Positions 46,302-57,404 of a DNA stretch of 64,000 bases are shown here, one piece after another. This DNA comes from Kalaharituber pfeilii (taxonomy: Eukaryota; Ascomycota; Pezizomycetes; Pezizales; Pezizaceae). Every line of letters starts with the position of its first letter. The stretch's first letter is position 1. The stretch lies in the NCBI GenBank assembly GCA_015179045.1, contig WHUZ01000006.1, forward strand, positions 1,612,001 through 1,676,000. Reading direction: 5' to 3'. The notes under the pieces were generated by a model, which saw only the letters and a list, made by a program, of their open reading frames with translations, had not been told where the DNA came from and did not search any database. The position numbers and the translations under genes are program-made.

Positions 46302-47358
46302 CTGATCACCGCAACGCGACGTATACACCACGTCCCGATGCACCACATGCGACAACATATATCTCAACCACCAAGAATAGAGTTTATATGCAACTTGTAG
46401 ACTGGTTAAATTAAGGACCATTCTTCATATTCCACACCTTACCTTCTTCAGATTTGTTGCTTTGAAGAGATGTATCATTCATGAAATCCGCACCATAAAT
46501 TGGCATAGTCTTGGCATATATTTTTTGCTATGATATTACTAGTATTGAATTCCACTTATCACACCTGAATTCAATCTAATAAAAATATTAGAACACTTGA
46601 ATACAATATTTTATTTCATTCAAAGATGTGAGAAGCACATCAAGAAAATTTCCAAAGAAATGGTAGAGTTATTCACAAAATTCATATTCTCATAGAAATT
46701 GTATGCAATGATGGTATAGGAAAACTACCAGAAATGGCAATTTGATGTATGAACTAGGCATTAAACAACATTAAGCCAATCGAAGCACTAACTACCAAGA
46801 GGCCTATTGGGGAGACTGTCTAGCCACAATTCTATAGTCATGACGGTGAGCGTTGATGGGGAAGTAGTACATCGTACCCTCCAGTGCACGTTGTATTGCG
46901 GGGGGAAAGCGGCCAGCCGTCTGCCTCACCTCCGTCCCCTTACACAAATGGTAACAGCGGGAAATACATGTATTTAGGTCAGGGTTAGGATTGGTGTTTT
47001 TTTAGGCGGGAATGTTTCTGTCGCTGTTTTTAACCTTCTTTTTACTTATTTAGCTAAACATCGCCATAGCCCTTAGGGCGGCCTGCGATAAATGATATAA
47101 AAAAAAAAAAAAAAAAAAAAAAAAGCACGTTGTATGGGAATTCCAATTAAATGCATGCCAAGACATCAATCAAAAACTCATGGTGCCATTAACTGACCAC
47201 AATGTCCTTTCAGTGCAAATAGTGGTATGAAAAGTGAAGAATAACCCTTTATTTAAGTTCCCTGAAAAGGGCATACAAAATTCTGTTCTGGTGGTTGAGA
47301 TATATGTTGTCGCGCACGGTCAGTTTTGGTGTAAAACGTGCGTCGGGACGTGGCACAG
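46302..47358. mobile_element. ~0.8-kb MITE with ~100-bp TIRs, copy 3, split by a LINE
   Basis: Left arm CTGATCACCGCAACGCGACG (diverged), right arm ...GTGCGTCGGGACGTGGCACAG, TA at 46300-46301 and 47359-47360. Without the LINE insert it is about 0.82 kb. Confidence 0.85.
46897..47124 (+). mobile_element. Truncated LINE copy inside MITE copy 3
   Basis: Ends CGCCATAGCCCTTAGGGCGG, CCTGCGATAAATGATAT and poly(A). Flanked by the 11-bp duplication GCACGTTGTAT (46886-46896, 47125-47135). Confidence 0.9.
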
Positions 47359-47360
47359 TA

Positions 47361-48336
47361 CCCAGAATCTCAATTCTCAACCCAGTAGAGATTCAACTCC
47401 ATAAGGGCAATAATCTGACATAATTAGACTATGCTGTAGGGACTCTAGCAAAAGTTACATGCCTGGAACTAGAGCTAGAAGTTAGCTGAGCAGGTGATGA
47501 GGAGGAGTTTCAGGTATTTTAGGCCATTGTGCATCCAATTATTTAGTGAAGCTATTCTGGATATGCATTTGCGACAGCTGTAATAATTTTTTTACTTCTT
47601 CACTACTTAGATTTTTGCATTAGGGTTAGGGTCAGTGGGTTGGAGAAGAGGGTGAAGGCGATGGAAGGGATTGGTAGTGGATAAAGGGAGAAGGAGAGTA
47701 CCACACATTGAGTTCGACAATTCGGATCGAAGATCCAGACTGTCGAAGGGGGAGTCTGTGGCGGTGGAAATAGAAGAGCCAATCTGTGGCGATGTATACG
47801 ACGGGCATGGTGGGGGGGGTGGATGCCTGGGGTGGGTTATTGCTGAAGGAGGCAGTATGTATTGCGTGACCATGTGTATATATACAGGGAGGGGTAGGGC
47901 GGGAGTCCGGCTGCCCCTCAACCTACATTGTGCTTGAAAAGTTCTTCAGATTTCCCGCCTTGAGAGAAAGAGAACCCTCCCACAGCACATGTAGTCACGG
48001 TTAATTATCTAATTACATTTTTTCTGGAGTGCTGAAGTTTAGGTAAGTTTATAATCAAATTCGTTTTGAAATCAAATATTGATCAGATGTCAGTGGCGTA
48101 CATCGGACTGGAGATAGCAATTCCTCGCCGAAGGTTTGGGTTCAGTTCATCACTGTTAACCGGATGGAAATATACCTTGCACTATCGACCCGGATTCTAA
48201 CACCGTATACAAATAAGCCAGCCGTGGCTCAATAAAATTCAGAGCATTAAAGAAAGCGGAAAGAAAAAATAATCATAGCAGGAGCAAGCTCCATTGGTTG
48301 ATCCCCCATGTACCGATAAGTTCTTTGCTTATTTTT
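47361..48336. other. Intergenic, no gene supported
   Basis: Open frames at 47607-47937 on both strands are G/C-skewed and show no domain. Confidence 0.4.
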
Positions 48337-48740
48337 CAAGAGGTACACAACTTCTCGCTTTGGAATTGACGACCAGCTGAGCCAGCGTTCCTCCGCCGAC
48401 CATATTTATGAGCCTGGTACATCTAAAGCCCTATATACCCACAAGTATTCGCTGACTTTTAAGAGGAATAACACCTTCCACTTTGGAATTGAAGCCTAGT
48501 TCAGCAAGACAAGCTTCCTCCGCCGATCATATTATTAACTTGGTCCGCCTAAACCCAGAGTTTTGTGAATACACAAGCCCCTATAACCACCGGAATATTG
48601 GCACCGCGCTGTCAGCAAGGGTGCACTCTGGCTTTCCTGAATTAGAGAGGTAACACCACCTCTTGCTTTGGAAGTAGCCCAAATTATTCCTCCGCCGACC
48701 GCATTATAGACCTGGACCTATCCAAAGCCCCATGCGTCGA
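48337..48740. repeat. Three diverged tandem copies of a ~105-bp unit
   Basis: Units near 48337, 48460 and 48642 share AAGAGGTAACACCAC-like starts, CTTTGGAATTGA, TTCCTCCGCCGACC and a CTGGTCC-type end. No open frame runs through them. Confidence 0.65.
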
Positions 48741-49619
48741 CCAATTGATCGTAAGGAAGTTGGCATCGGTGTAAAATCTCAATGTGTAGAAAGAAAATGT
48801 TTTTCGAACTAACCTGCGCTTGGTGAAGTGGTATGTCTGTTTTCTCTAGTGATGGAGATACTCGTCGTAGGTAATAAAGCCTACTCCTATGTTTCAATAT
48901 TCCCGGACAAATCGAAGCTATTCGATTGCCTAGAAAATGAGGGTGCGTAGCGCTTCAATACAGCAAAATCATTTCGTATTCGTTTCATCAGTAGCATCCA
49001 GCAATAATTTACTGTAGCTTCTTTGTAATAAAAATGTTTTTATCGTAAATCAGAAACGAGAATGGGCACGATTAAGGGAATGGCTAACACCATGTGACTT
49101 CTGCGCACCGAAGGCTTGGCCAGCGTCTTCCAGAGTTATCCATGGTTGACTAAACTCAGGTGGCCTATATATATCTCGGTCGACAAACCAGCACCGATAC
49201 GTGCGAGTTCAAACACTCCGCCTATGCAGAAATGAGTCTCACGCTTGCAGGTAGATTGACGCCTGCCATGAGCACTCCGCCATACGTTGAAACGGCCGAG
49301 GGGCCCTCCGTCCCCGCCGACGTGGTTCCCCTTCCAGTTCCAGGTTAAGTAATCCGCAAGATCAGACCGATGCAGTGCAAGTATTCCCCGGCAAGCTTCT
49401 ATGTGGACTCCCAATCCAGTGCAGACGTAAAGAGGGTTCTCGAGCAAAAGCAATCCCGGCGTTAAAGCGAAACCTTTTATGCACACCATACCCATGTTCC
49501 GCTCCTCATTCTCGATAACTCGATTCTGACCGATGCGCGATACGGTTAATACGACAAGTTGTCAATAACCCCTCTTCGATCCACTGCATTTACAGGATAA
49601 ATGGTTTTTTCGTGAGCTA
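48741..49619. other. Intergenic, no gene supported
   Basis: A minus-strand frame (49495-49136) has no recognisable motif. Confidence 0.4.
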
Positions 49620-49778
49620 CGGTCGAACCTCTGATCGGATCCTCTCATATTGGATAACCTGTCATATTGGATCAACTTTGCCGACCCGAGCCAATTGGAC
49701 CAGTGAGGATGATTGGATATTTTGTCCTGTTGGATAGAACCTGCCGATCCCGGCCTTATCGAATAATAGGTTCGACTA
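49620..49778. mobile_element. 159-bp MITE
   Basis: Ends CGGTCGAACCTCTGATCGG and complement of TAGTCGAACCTATTATTCG, flanked by TA (49618-49619, 49779-49780). The inside contains repeated CATATTGGAT. Confidence 0.65.
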
Positions 49779-49809
49779 TACAAAATCGCTCAGTTGACTG
49801 ACCACGAAG

Positions 49810-50306
49810 ATGGAGGGTCGTCTTGCAGGCGGGAAGAGCCTGACCGAGGCGGATACGGAGGCCTTGGAAGTATACCGGTAAGAATTGCAAGAGCTTTCTA
49901 GGAGTACGTAAGTTCCCAGCCCCCTTTGACCAGAGCCCCGACAGCCAGCTTCCTTGGTTCATATTCCATTGGAGTGACTATCCCAACAGCACCATGAAAG
50001 TGGATTTTAAATTATCTCAGCCATTATTCCCCCGAGTACTCTTTGGCTAACTACCAGATAGTCCCCGACGTCATCGCAATGCGGGTCGAGTTACTGCAGG
50101 AAGTCGGACCAAAGGATAATGTTAGCGCGGCCCTCAACTTGTCGCAGAGCAGAGACCCACGATTCTGCGATCTCGATCAAAATCACTGCCTAGTCATGGC
50201 AGCAGGGAACGTGATTGCTGCTCCGGTGGACTACCCCGACGGTATAATTCATGATGAGTATGAGAAGATCCAAACAGCTGGCAGAAGGTCGATCATTATA
50301 GGTTGA
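49810..50306 (+). pseudogene. Hypothetical coding remnant
   Basis: Neighbouring frames give coherent, non-repetitive peptide: MEGRLAGGKSLTEADTEALE, then SQLPWFIFHWSDYPNSTMKV, then 50043-50306 ANYQIVPDVIAMRVELLQEV ending at a stop. Stops and one frame change separate them. I do not recognise a family; it may instead be a multi-exon gene I cannot splice. Confidence 0.3.
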
Positions 50307-51003
50307 GGATGTGCGTAGTTCGGTTTTTCTGTGCGCTCATCCTGAAGCTGATTTCAATATGATAAGTAGCGAGAAACCCATGAATTTGCCTCCATACTTT
50401 ACCATATAGATGTAGCTGGATACAAAAAGTTCGGTGTACGCGAATCAGAACTTTTTTTAATCTATCGTCTGGTTGAACATGAAGATTAAGGTAAGCTTCC
50501 TGCAGTAAAAAAACTTCTTTTTCAAATTCCGTGACAATCATGATTTAACTTAACGTTTATTGTAATAAATGCAGGACCCCAAGGATCATAACAATACTTA
50601 TGGACTAAGCTGGGGAAGGGGTGTCCACCATCTTTCTAAAATATGGACTATCAAATGTAATGCATATGCTGTATGGGGTGTCGCAACTTTACTTGACGTT
50701 ACCAGGTTTAATTAGATCCATATTGCACAACCATAATGCGTGCTGCAACATTAAATTACCGGTATGAGCGAATTAGAGTTGAAGAAGCCAGAAGGGGGGG
50801 GAAGAAAAATTAACTCAATGATAAAAAAACTACATACAGTAGCGCGGAGATCATGTAAAGTCAACCGCTTGTCCTCCCACTTATACTTGTCAGGGTCTGT
50901 CATATTGTCAAAAGCTTTGTAGATGCGCTTTTGAGTTATTTGTAGATATCTAGTGGACGAGGTTACCAGTTGTATGATGCTACTGTAAGGGTTTAGATAG
51001 GTA
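50307..51003. other. Intergenic, AT-rich, no gene seen
   Basis: Nothing recognisable. Confidence 0.4.
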
Positions 51004-51834
51004 GTGCTCTTCACCACAATGCGCGTACACACGTCCCGACACGTTTTACACCAGAAATGTACAACTCCAACATTCGATATTAAGCAACTACAACAGAACT
51101 TTGTATATGCTTTTGAGAGGAGGTAAGTATAACGTTATTCTTCGCATCTAATGCTTCTATTTATTTTGAAAATATAGTGTGGTCCATTAATGCCACAATG
51201 ATATTTTCATTGATATCTTGGCATGCATTTATAGGAAATTCGCGTACCAAGTACAGTAGAATGCACTTCTTGCTTTCAACAATCTCTACAAGGGCTATAG
51301 AATTGTGGTTAAGCTTTTCCTGATAGCCCTCTCAACATGTAATGCTCCATTCAGCTTAATGTGGTTAAACGCGTAATGCATATATCAATTTGCCATTTCC
51401 AGTAGTTTACATGTTATAGGTACTGCGTCCATTCTATGTGAATATAAATTTTGTGAATAAATCTACCACTACTTCAGATGGGTGTGCTTCGCACATTTTT
51501 GAACAAGGTAAAAATTAGTCTATTCAAGCGTCCTAGGGTTTTTATCAAATTTTTTTTTTGAGTGTAAATGGGTTGAATTCAATATCGTGTAATATTGCAC
51601 TGAAAATGTATGCCAAGATATGGTGTGAAATATGTGGATGTCATAATTCTTCAAGAACAGTAGTTCTGGAGAATCAAAGATGTGGAATGTGGAGGATACC
51701 CGTTGATTTAGGTTACTTAAATGGGAGATTAAAAAATGTACTTTAGTTGTTCAGATATATTCTCTTTGAAGTGGGCACTTTTGGTATAAAACATGGGTGG
51801 GGCGCGGTATAAATCGCGTTGTGGTGAAAGGCAG
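51004..51834. mobile_element. ~0.8-kb MITE with ~100-bp TIRs, copy 4, the most diverged
   Basis: Ends GTGCTCTTCACCACAATGCG and complement of CTGCCTTTCACCACAACG, TA at 51002-51003 and 51835-51836. 831 bp. The arms have more mismatches than the other copies, so it is older. Confidence 0.82.
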
Positions 51835-51836
51835 TA

Positions 51837-52790
51837 GTAGTGATAAGGTAGAGCCTATGTATATTGGCAGCTCGTTTCTGTTGCTGGCGCACTGTGGAAA
51901 AGGTCCTACCTATGCATAAGAGCGGAATGCGAACCTCGCAACCGCAAGGGTTTAGCACCCCGAACTTCGGGTTATGATAGCCTCTACGAGGGGTATGATA
52001 GTGCAACCAAACTATCGGGTAAGATACTCGCGTAATATTGTGGGCCGTAAAAGGGCGTTATCCCTGGTTACGAGACTAGTTACGAGACTACGTTATCCCT
52101 TGCGCGGTCGAGACATGCATGAATTCTGTGCCGGGTGGCGCTACGCCAAGAGACGCCAAAGAGACGGCCAACGTTTGTACTAGTAATCCATCTGCCACAG
52201 AGAATTCAGTAGTGCGATAGAAAATCTCTATGGCAAATGTAATTTGAGAAAATCAAGTTTATGCCATAACTGAGGTACATACCTTTGTCCCAGTCTCAAA
52301 CTAGACTTGCTGACCTCTATCCTCATCTTACATACCAATACCTCGACAACAGGCCAGCAGCGGTGCCACTCATCACTGTATACAGAAACTCATCACAGGG
52401 CATCTTGTTTGTAGATTTTTAGCTATCCATCACCTTTCCTGTCCTTCACCTTCTGCTTTAATATTTTCAAACTCGCTATATTGGTGTCACATATAAGATA
52501 CCACTCTGTACCTAATAGGATAACTTCAGCTTTGGTTATTTCCATTGGGCTCACAATTAGAACTCATGTAGTTAACATAATTCATGACAATAATGCGATG
52601 AGTTTGCACAACGTACTATTTTCGCAGTTGCTAGATCATGGACTGCGTGAGCTCTGAGGTTGCAACCTGATAGGTCTGATCGGCATGGACAGGGTTAAAA
52701 ACGGTTAACTTCCGGCACAGAACTCATGCATGTCTCGGCCGCCCAAGGGATAGCAGGGTGCGCTCGTGCTTTAGGGGCGGGGTTTGAACG
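51837..52790. repeat. Region between inverted arms near 52075-52135 and 52700-52765
   Basis: TATCCCTTGCGCGGTCGAGA at 52093 and its near-complement TCTCGGCCGCCCAAGGGATA at 52733 form about 45-bp arms with ATGCATGA and GTGCCGG, suggesting an old ~0.7-kb TIR element. Ends are unclear. No gene. Confidence 0.45.
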
Positions 52791-52792
52791 TA

Positions 52793-53409
52793 CAGTTTTC
52801 CATTGCGATCACTTGGGCTGGTGAGACACGCCTACACTTGCATTAGTGGATCATGACAATGTTGCCATAATGGATACAGTATCGAATTCTACGCATTTTC
52901 GAGATTGTTTTGGCAGCATAAGCGAACCTTATGTAGCTACATTGCCAACATCCACTAATGCGTGTCTCACCAGCCCAAGGGATACCGGACCTTCGCTGTA
53001 CCGGAAACCTTGCTATACCGGATGCTCTCAGGTCCGTTCCCATACAAAACCCTCTTGCTAACTCCGTATACCGGACGCACGAAGAATACTGGACCGGACA
53101 TGAATTGCCAGGCACTGTGCCCCCCTATCTCCATACAAATGATATTTGCGATACCAGATACACTAATACTTATACGTCCAATCTTGGCTGCCCCACCTTT
53201 GCATTCACCTTGAACACGCTTACTAAACTTGACTTCACATAATTAAATTAGGTTGTCATTGTCAATCCACTTTCCAATTAGGCAATTTCCATAATTTTTG
53301 CTGCCCATCCATATTGTATTTTTGCTAAGCATTTCTTTTATGACGGAACCTTGGTATACCGGATGAAAAGGGCCGGATTTTACAGATCTGGTATAGCAAG
53401 GGAAAACTG
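52793..53409. mobile_element. Fot/pogo-type MITE, copy B, interrupted
   Basis: Starts CAGTTTTCCATTGCGAT, ends AGCAAGGGAAAACTG, TA at 52791-52792 and 53410-53411. Split by a 171-bp insert at 52810. Without it about 443 bp. Confidence 0.87.
52810..52980. mobile_element. 171-bp TIR element inside MITE copy B, 3-bp duplication
   Basis: Arms CACTTGGGCTGGTGAGACAC and complement of CCTTGGGCTGGTGAGACAC, plus an inner CATTAGTGGAT block. Flanked by GAT on each side (52807-52809, 52981-52983). Three bp is unlike the TA used by the other elements here. Confidence 0.75.
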
Positions 53410-53411
53410 TA

Positions 53412-54650
53412 CATGCTTTCTACAATACCCTTCCCTGGCCCTAACTCTTAGGACATCCGGTGGTGTAACCTCCATTGCATCAGGTACTGGGATGGTCTGT
53501 AGTTCAGTCCCAGCCTGTCTCCCGTGATCACTTCGCTTGGTAGGGTAGGAGGGCGCCGATTTTGGCTGCCCTGTCCGCTCTCTCATTTCCCTCCAGGACC
53601 TTGTGTCCTTTGACCCATATCACTGCCATATCCGTCTCCTCTCGGGTCGCTCTGCTCTCCCACACTTCTCCGACTAGGTGAGCCGCCCCTCCTGGTGTTG
53701 GCGCCCCGATCTAAGTTTCTGGATGGCTATCTTGGAGTCTGTGACTAGAACTATTACCTCATCACCCACCTCTAGAACTATTACCTCATCACCCACCTCT
53801 AGAACTATTACCTCATCACCCACCTCTAGAACTATTACCTCATCACCCACCTCTAGAACTATTACCTCATCACCCACCTCTAGAACTATTACCTCATCAC
53901 CCACCTCTAGAACTATTACCTCATCACCCACCTCTAGAACTATTACCTCATCACCCACCTCTAGAACTATTACCTCATCACCCACCTCTAGAACTATTAC
54001 CTCATCACCCACCTCTAGAACTATTACCTCATCACCCACCTCTAGAACTATTACCTCATCACCCACCTCTAGAACTATTACCTCATCACCCACCTCTAGA
54101 ACTATTACCTCATCACCCACCTCTAGAACTATTACCTCATCACCCACCTCTAGAACTATTACCTCATCACCCACCTCTAGAACTATTACCTCATCACCCA
54201 CCTCTAGAACTATTACCTCATCACCCACCTCTAGAACTATTACCTCATCACCCACCTCTAGAACTATTACCTCATCACCCACCTCTAGAACTATTACCTC
54301 ATCACCTACCTCTAGAACTATTACCTCATCACCCACCTCTAGAACTATTACCTCATCACCCACCTCTAGAACTATTACCTCATCACCCACCTCTAGAACT
54401 ATTACCTCATCACCCACCTCTAGAACTATTACCTCATCACCCACCTCTAGAACTATTACCTCATCACCCACCTCTAGAACTATTACCTCATCACCCACCT
54501 CTAGAACTATTACCTCATCACCCACCTCTAGAGCTCTCGCCATGACTACTAGCTCTGCGTCATTCACCGCGGCTCTGGCACCTACATAGAATGAAGCGGT
54601 TCTTCCTCGCCACAATCCTACCCCGATCACGATCTTCGAAGGCTACAAAT
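53412..54650 (-). pseudogene. LINE polyprotein fragment: RNase H domain with expanded internal repeat
   Basis: Reading from 54630 down: MIGVGLWRGRTASFYVGARA, then NDAELVVMARALE, an RNase H core with the catalytic Glu. Next come 29 copies of EVGDEVIVL, then VTDSKIAIQKL with the next catalytic Asp. After a frameshift near 53690, WVKGHKVLEGNERADRAA supplies the final RNase H motif (GNExAD). Further on, RQAGTELQTIPVPDAMEV matches the LINE remnant at 21.4 kb. RT and endonuclease parts are missing and the MITE copy B ends it at 53411. Assignment to a LINE RNase H is firm from motif order. Confidence 0.85.
53746..54528 (-). repeat. 27-bp minisatellite, 29 in-frame copies in RNase H
   Basis: 783 bp of nearly perfect repeats (plus-strand unit TCTAGAACTATTACCTCATC then ACCCACC). 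Every copy keeps the frame and encodes EVGDEVIVL. One unit has a silent change near 54307. Both edges join the RNase H sequence without frame loss. Confidence 0.97.
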
Positions 54651-54912
54651 GTAGCACCTAAGTGTTGTACAATCATGGGCATTAAGCACAGAGCATTTAA
54701 TTATTGTTGGAAAATCTTGGATTGCATAACGCATTTACATAACATCTCGATTTGATACAACATGCCATACCCGTTCTTGCTTCTTATTCAAGAGTCTCTA
54801 TTCTCCAGACCAAGGGTTTGTTTGAGTCTGGGGACAATTGTGAAAACCCTCCATCTGAAGAATTTTCATCCATCTGAGTGTCTCCTCATCATTGTCCCCC
54901 ATGCGTGACATC
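54651..54912. other. Short intergenic spacer
   Basis: Nothing recognisable. Confidence 0.35.
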
Positions 54913-56204
54913 CTATTTCAAATCAGCCCAAGCGGGCTCAGTTGCGACAAACTCCTCCCAGGTTGTAAGTGGTTCATCAACGATCTACAACCAAACATCT
55001 CGCTTGCGTTAGTACAATGTCCCCTGTATCATCTAGCGTCTCTCAAAGTTTTTTTGGTCACGTAACCCGCATACAAGCTACCAGCGTATGACAGGGAGTG
55101 TGGGGTCATACCGAGTGGCTCCAGTCCAAGCTCTCCCATCCATAGTACCCATACGTTCCCAGCAAAACCATGTTCTGCGTAAATTCATCTGCAATTGCGG
55201 GGGCAAGAATGACTTAAAGATATCTGCTGGGACCTCGTTGTATTGCGCACCCTTTTCCTTCGCTGTTTCTGCCTTAACTTTCTTGAATACCTCAAGTACC
55301 TCGTTCGGAGACATGTACTTTGTTGCACCCAGAACCCGCTTCCCGAGCGTCTTTTCGCGGTTCAGCAGGATTCCCTTGATGAACTTGCCTGTATCACGAA
55401 CATCGAACATTGGGATACCGGCCTTGTCCCCGGGCACGGGAAGTCCAAAGGTGTAGACTCCAGTGCTTGGGTCGGGAAGGATTTGCTGCCCGGGGATATT
55501 TGACATGTAGAAGCCAGGCAGAAAGAAGGTGCTTGGAAGGTTTGGGAGGGAAGTGCGAATGTATGATTCGACTTCAGCTTTGGAGTCGAAGTGATGCATC
55601 TTAGAGAGGGTGCCGCCGGAGACTACCCGAAAAAATAAATGTCAACGGTTGTCCATCATGTACTGAATTGTACGTCACGAAGGTATAACTTACGTTCTTT
55701 GATGTTATACAAGCTGCTAAATATGTAGTGTTGTACCCCAAGCTCCTGTCCCAACCAGTCATCAGCCTGCCTCCTTTGAAACGCCGCAAGCCGACGCAAA
55801 ACTCACTGCTGCTACATCCGCGACGTTTTTTCCCTGCTGGGTCTCCCTTTTGGCATCCAGATGTTCCCAGTAATTGGTCACCACGAAAACTGCATAAGCA
55901 CCCTTAAGAGCTTTCTTCAACGACTCTTTATCTTCCATATCAGCCTATTGAGGCGAACTCACAGTAGAAATCAGTTACAATGCTACGTTTCTTCACATCA
56001 GCATCTATCACGGGAACAACATACAGTAACAACCTCCACTCCCTTTTCTTTTAACGCCAGCGCATTCGGCTTGTTCGCATCACGGGTGATACCGCGAATT
56101 GCAAACGTAGAGGCAGTACGTGGATCATCTTGAATAGATTGGATGATTGAACCTCCCTGTTTACCCGTCGCTCCGAAAATGACGAGGACTTTCTTGTCAG
56201 ACAT
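54913..56204 (-). CDS. NmrA-like NAD(P)-binding protein, five exons, one frameshift
   Basis: Exons on the minus strand: 56204-56025, 55944-55807, 55766-55694, 55622-55112 and 54984-54913, all with GT...AG introns. About 324 residues if one base lost near 55178 is allowed for. The N-terminus MSDKKVLVIFGATGKQGGSI carries the Rossmann motif GATGKQG of NmrA/HSCARG-type atypical short-chain dehydrogenases. AYAVFVVTNYWEH, QHYIFSS, LSGGTLSKMHHFDSKAEVE, FFLPGFYMSN and GIPMFDVRDTGKF are family blocks. The C-terminus QNMVLLGTYGYYGWESLDWS and IVDEPLTTWEEFVATEP lies in the shifted frame and the last exon. Relatives bind NAD(P) and act as redox sensors or regulators; the usual SDR Tyr-x3-Lys active site is not evident. 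The single frameshift could be a real null allele or a sequencing error. Confidence 0.85.
55049..55086 (-). mobile_element. Ultra-short poly(A) retroposon, diverged copy m7, in an intron
   Basis: Minus-strand CGCTGGTAGCTTGTATGCGG then GTTACGTGACC and seven A. It lies inside the last intron of the NmrA-like gene in sense orientation. Diverged from the consensus at its 5' half. Confidence 0.5.
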
Positions 56205-56966
56205 TGTGATAATGAATAATTTGCTAGTGGAGGAGTGAAGGCGTGCGCGTTGTGTGAAAATGAAATTTCTGTGATGAACGGGTGTGTTTAAACAGGACTG
56301 CTAAATAGTGCCTTCGTGAATTGCTATATGATGGTAGTTATGATAATGCTATGAATGCGATAACCCATGGTATATATATTCCACCGTTATTCTATTAAGG
56401 ATATTCAAAGGCCTACTAAATTTGCTTACCAATTCTTATTCCCGTCGGAACCATGCAACTTCATCTTGACTCCTCCATCTTCATTTCTCATCGTCCGAAT
56501 TCGAAAAAGCGTGATTGCGAGATCTTCCGTAATGCTTGCTAATATTTGACCGCATACTGGCTACCAGCCTACGGCAGAGAAAGGTCACGGTGTAAATCTG
56601 TTGATATGACTTGTGTAGTTGCGGATGAATATGTATTCACTGCTTTTCAATTTGTTATCGCTTTTCTTGTACGCAACTAAGGTAGAGGCATCAAACTTCG
56701 CGGCTAGTCTTCATTGTAGGTTTGGTTAACCAGCCTGGCTAGCGTCTGAGATTCCTGTCTAAGGCAAACCCCCTAGCCCCTGTGCTGACCCCGCGTCTAC
56801 AGGGAACCCCACTTCTACAAAAATAAGCGGGACAATCCAGAATTCGTGAACGCCATCACCAATTCTCTCTCTCTAAGATACGAGAATTTCATCTCCACCA
56901 TAGATTAACCCAGTCTTGCGCCCGGGATAGCGGCAAAGTTTGCGAAAAGAGCATATCCATAATATA
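56205..56966. other. Upstream region of the NmrA-like gene and spacer
   Basis: No gene supported. Confidence 0.35.
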
Positions 56967-57402
56967 CAGTTTCCCGTGCTATACCGGACCTCGCTGTACC
57001 GGAGACCTTGCTATACCGGATGCTCTCAGGCTTCTACATTCCGTTTCCATACAAAACCCTCTTGCCATACCGGACGCACTAAGAATACCGGACCGGACAG
57101 GAATTGTCAGGCACTTACCCCCCGTCTCCATACAAATAATATTTGCTATACCGGACACACTAATACGTATACGTCCAATCGAGGGGTAGTGCAACCAGAC
57201 TACCACCTTTGCAATCACCTTGAACATGCTTACTAAACTTGACTTTACATAATTAAAATAGGTTGTCATTGTCGATCCACCTCCCAATTAGGCAATTTCC
57301 ATTATTTTTGCTGCCGCATCCCTACTGTATTCCTGCTAAGCTTTTTATTTTATAACCGATACCGGCCGGATTTTACAGATCCGGTATAGCAAGGGAAAAC
57401 TG
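56967..57402. mobile_element. Fot/pogo-type MITE, copy C
   Basis: Starts CAGTTTCCCGTGCTATACCG, ends GGTATAGCAAGGGAAAACTG, TA at 56965-56966 and 57403-57404. 436 bp. Repeated ATACCGGA inside. Compared with copies A and B it has a small replacement at about 57180-57204. Confidence 0.88.
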
Positions 57403-57404
57403 TA

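Noticed and set aside
53746..54528. CRISPR-like array
   Set aside because: Units are contiguous with no spacers and encode protein in frame; the context is eukaryotic.
53678..54589. Plus-strand frame of repeated RTITSSPTS across the 27-bp minisatellite
   Set aside because: It is the mirror of the minus-strand RNase H frame. Only the minus frame joins recognisable sequence on both sides.
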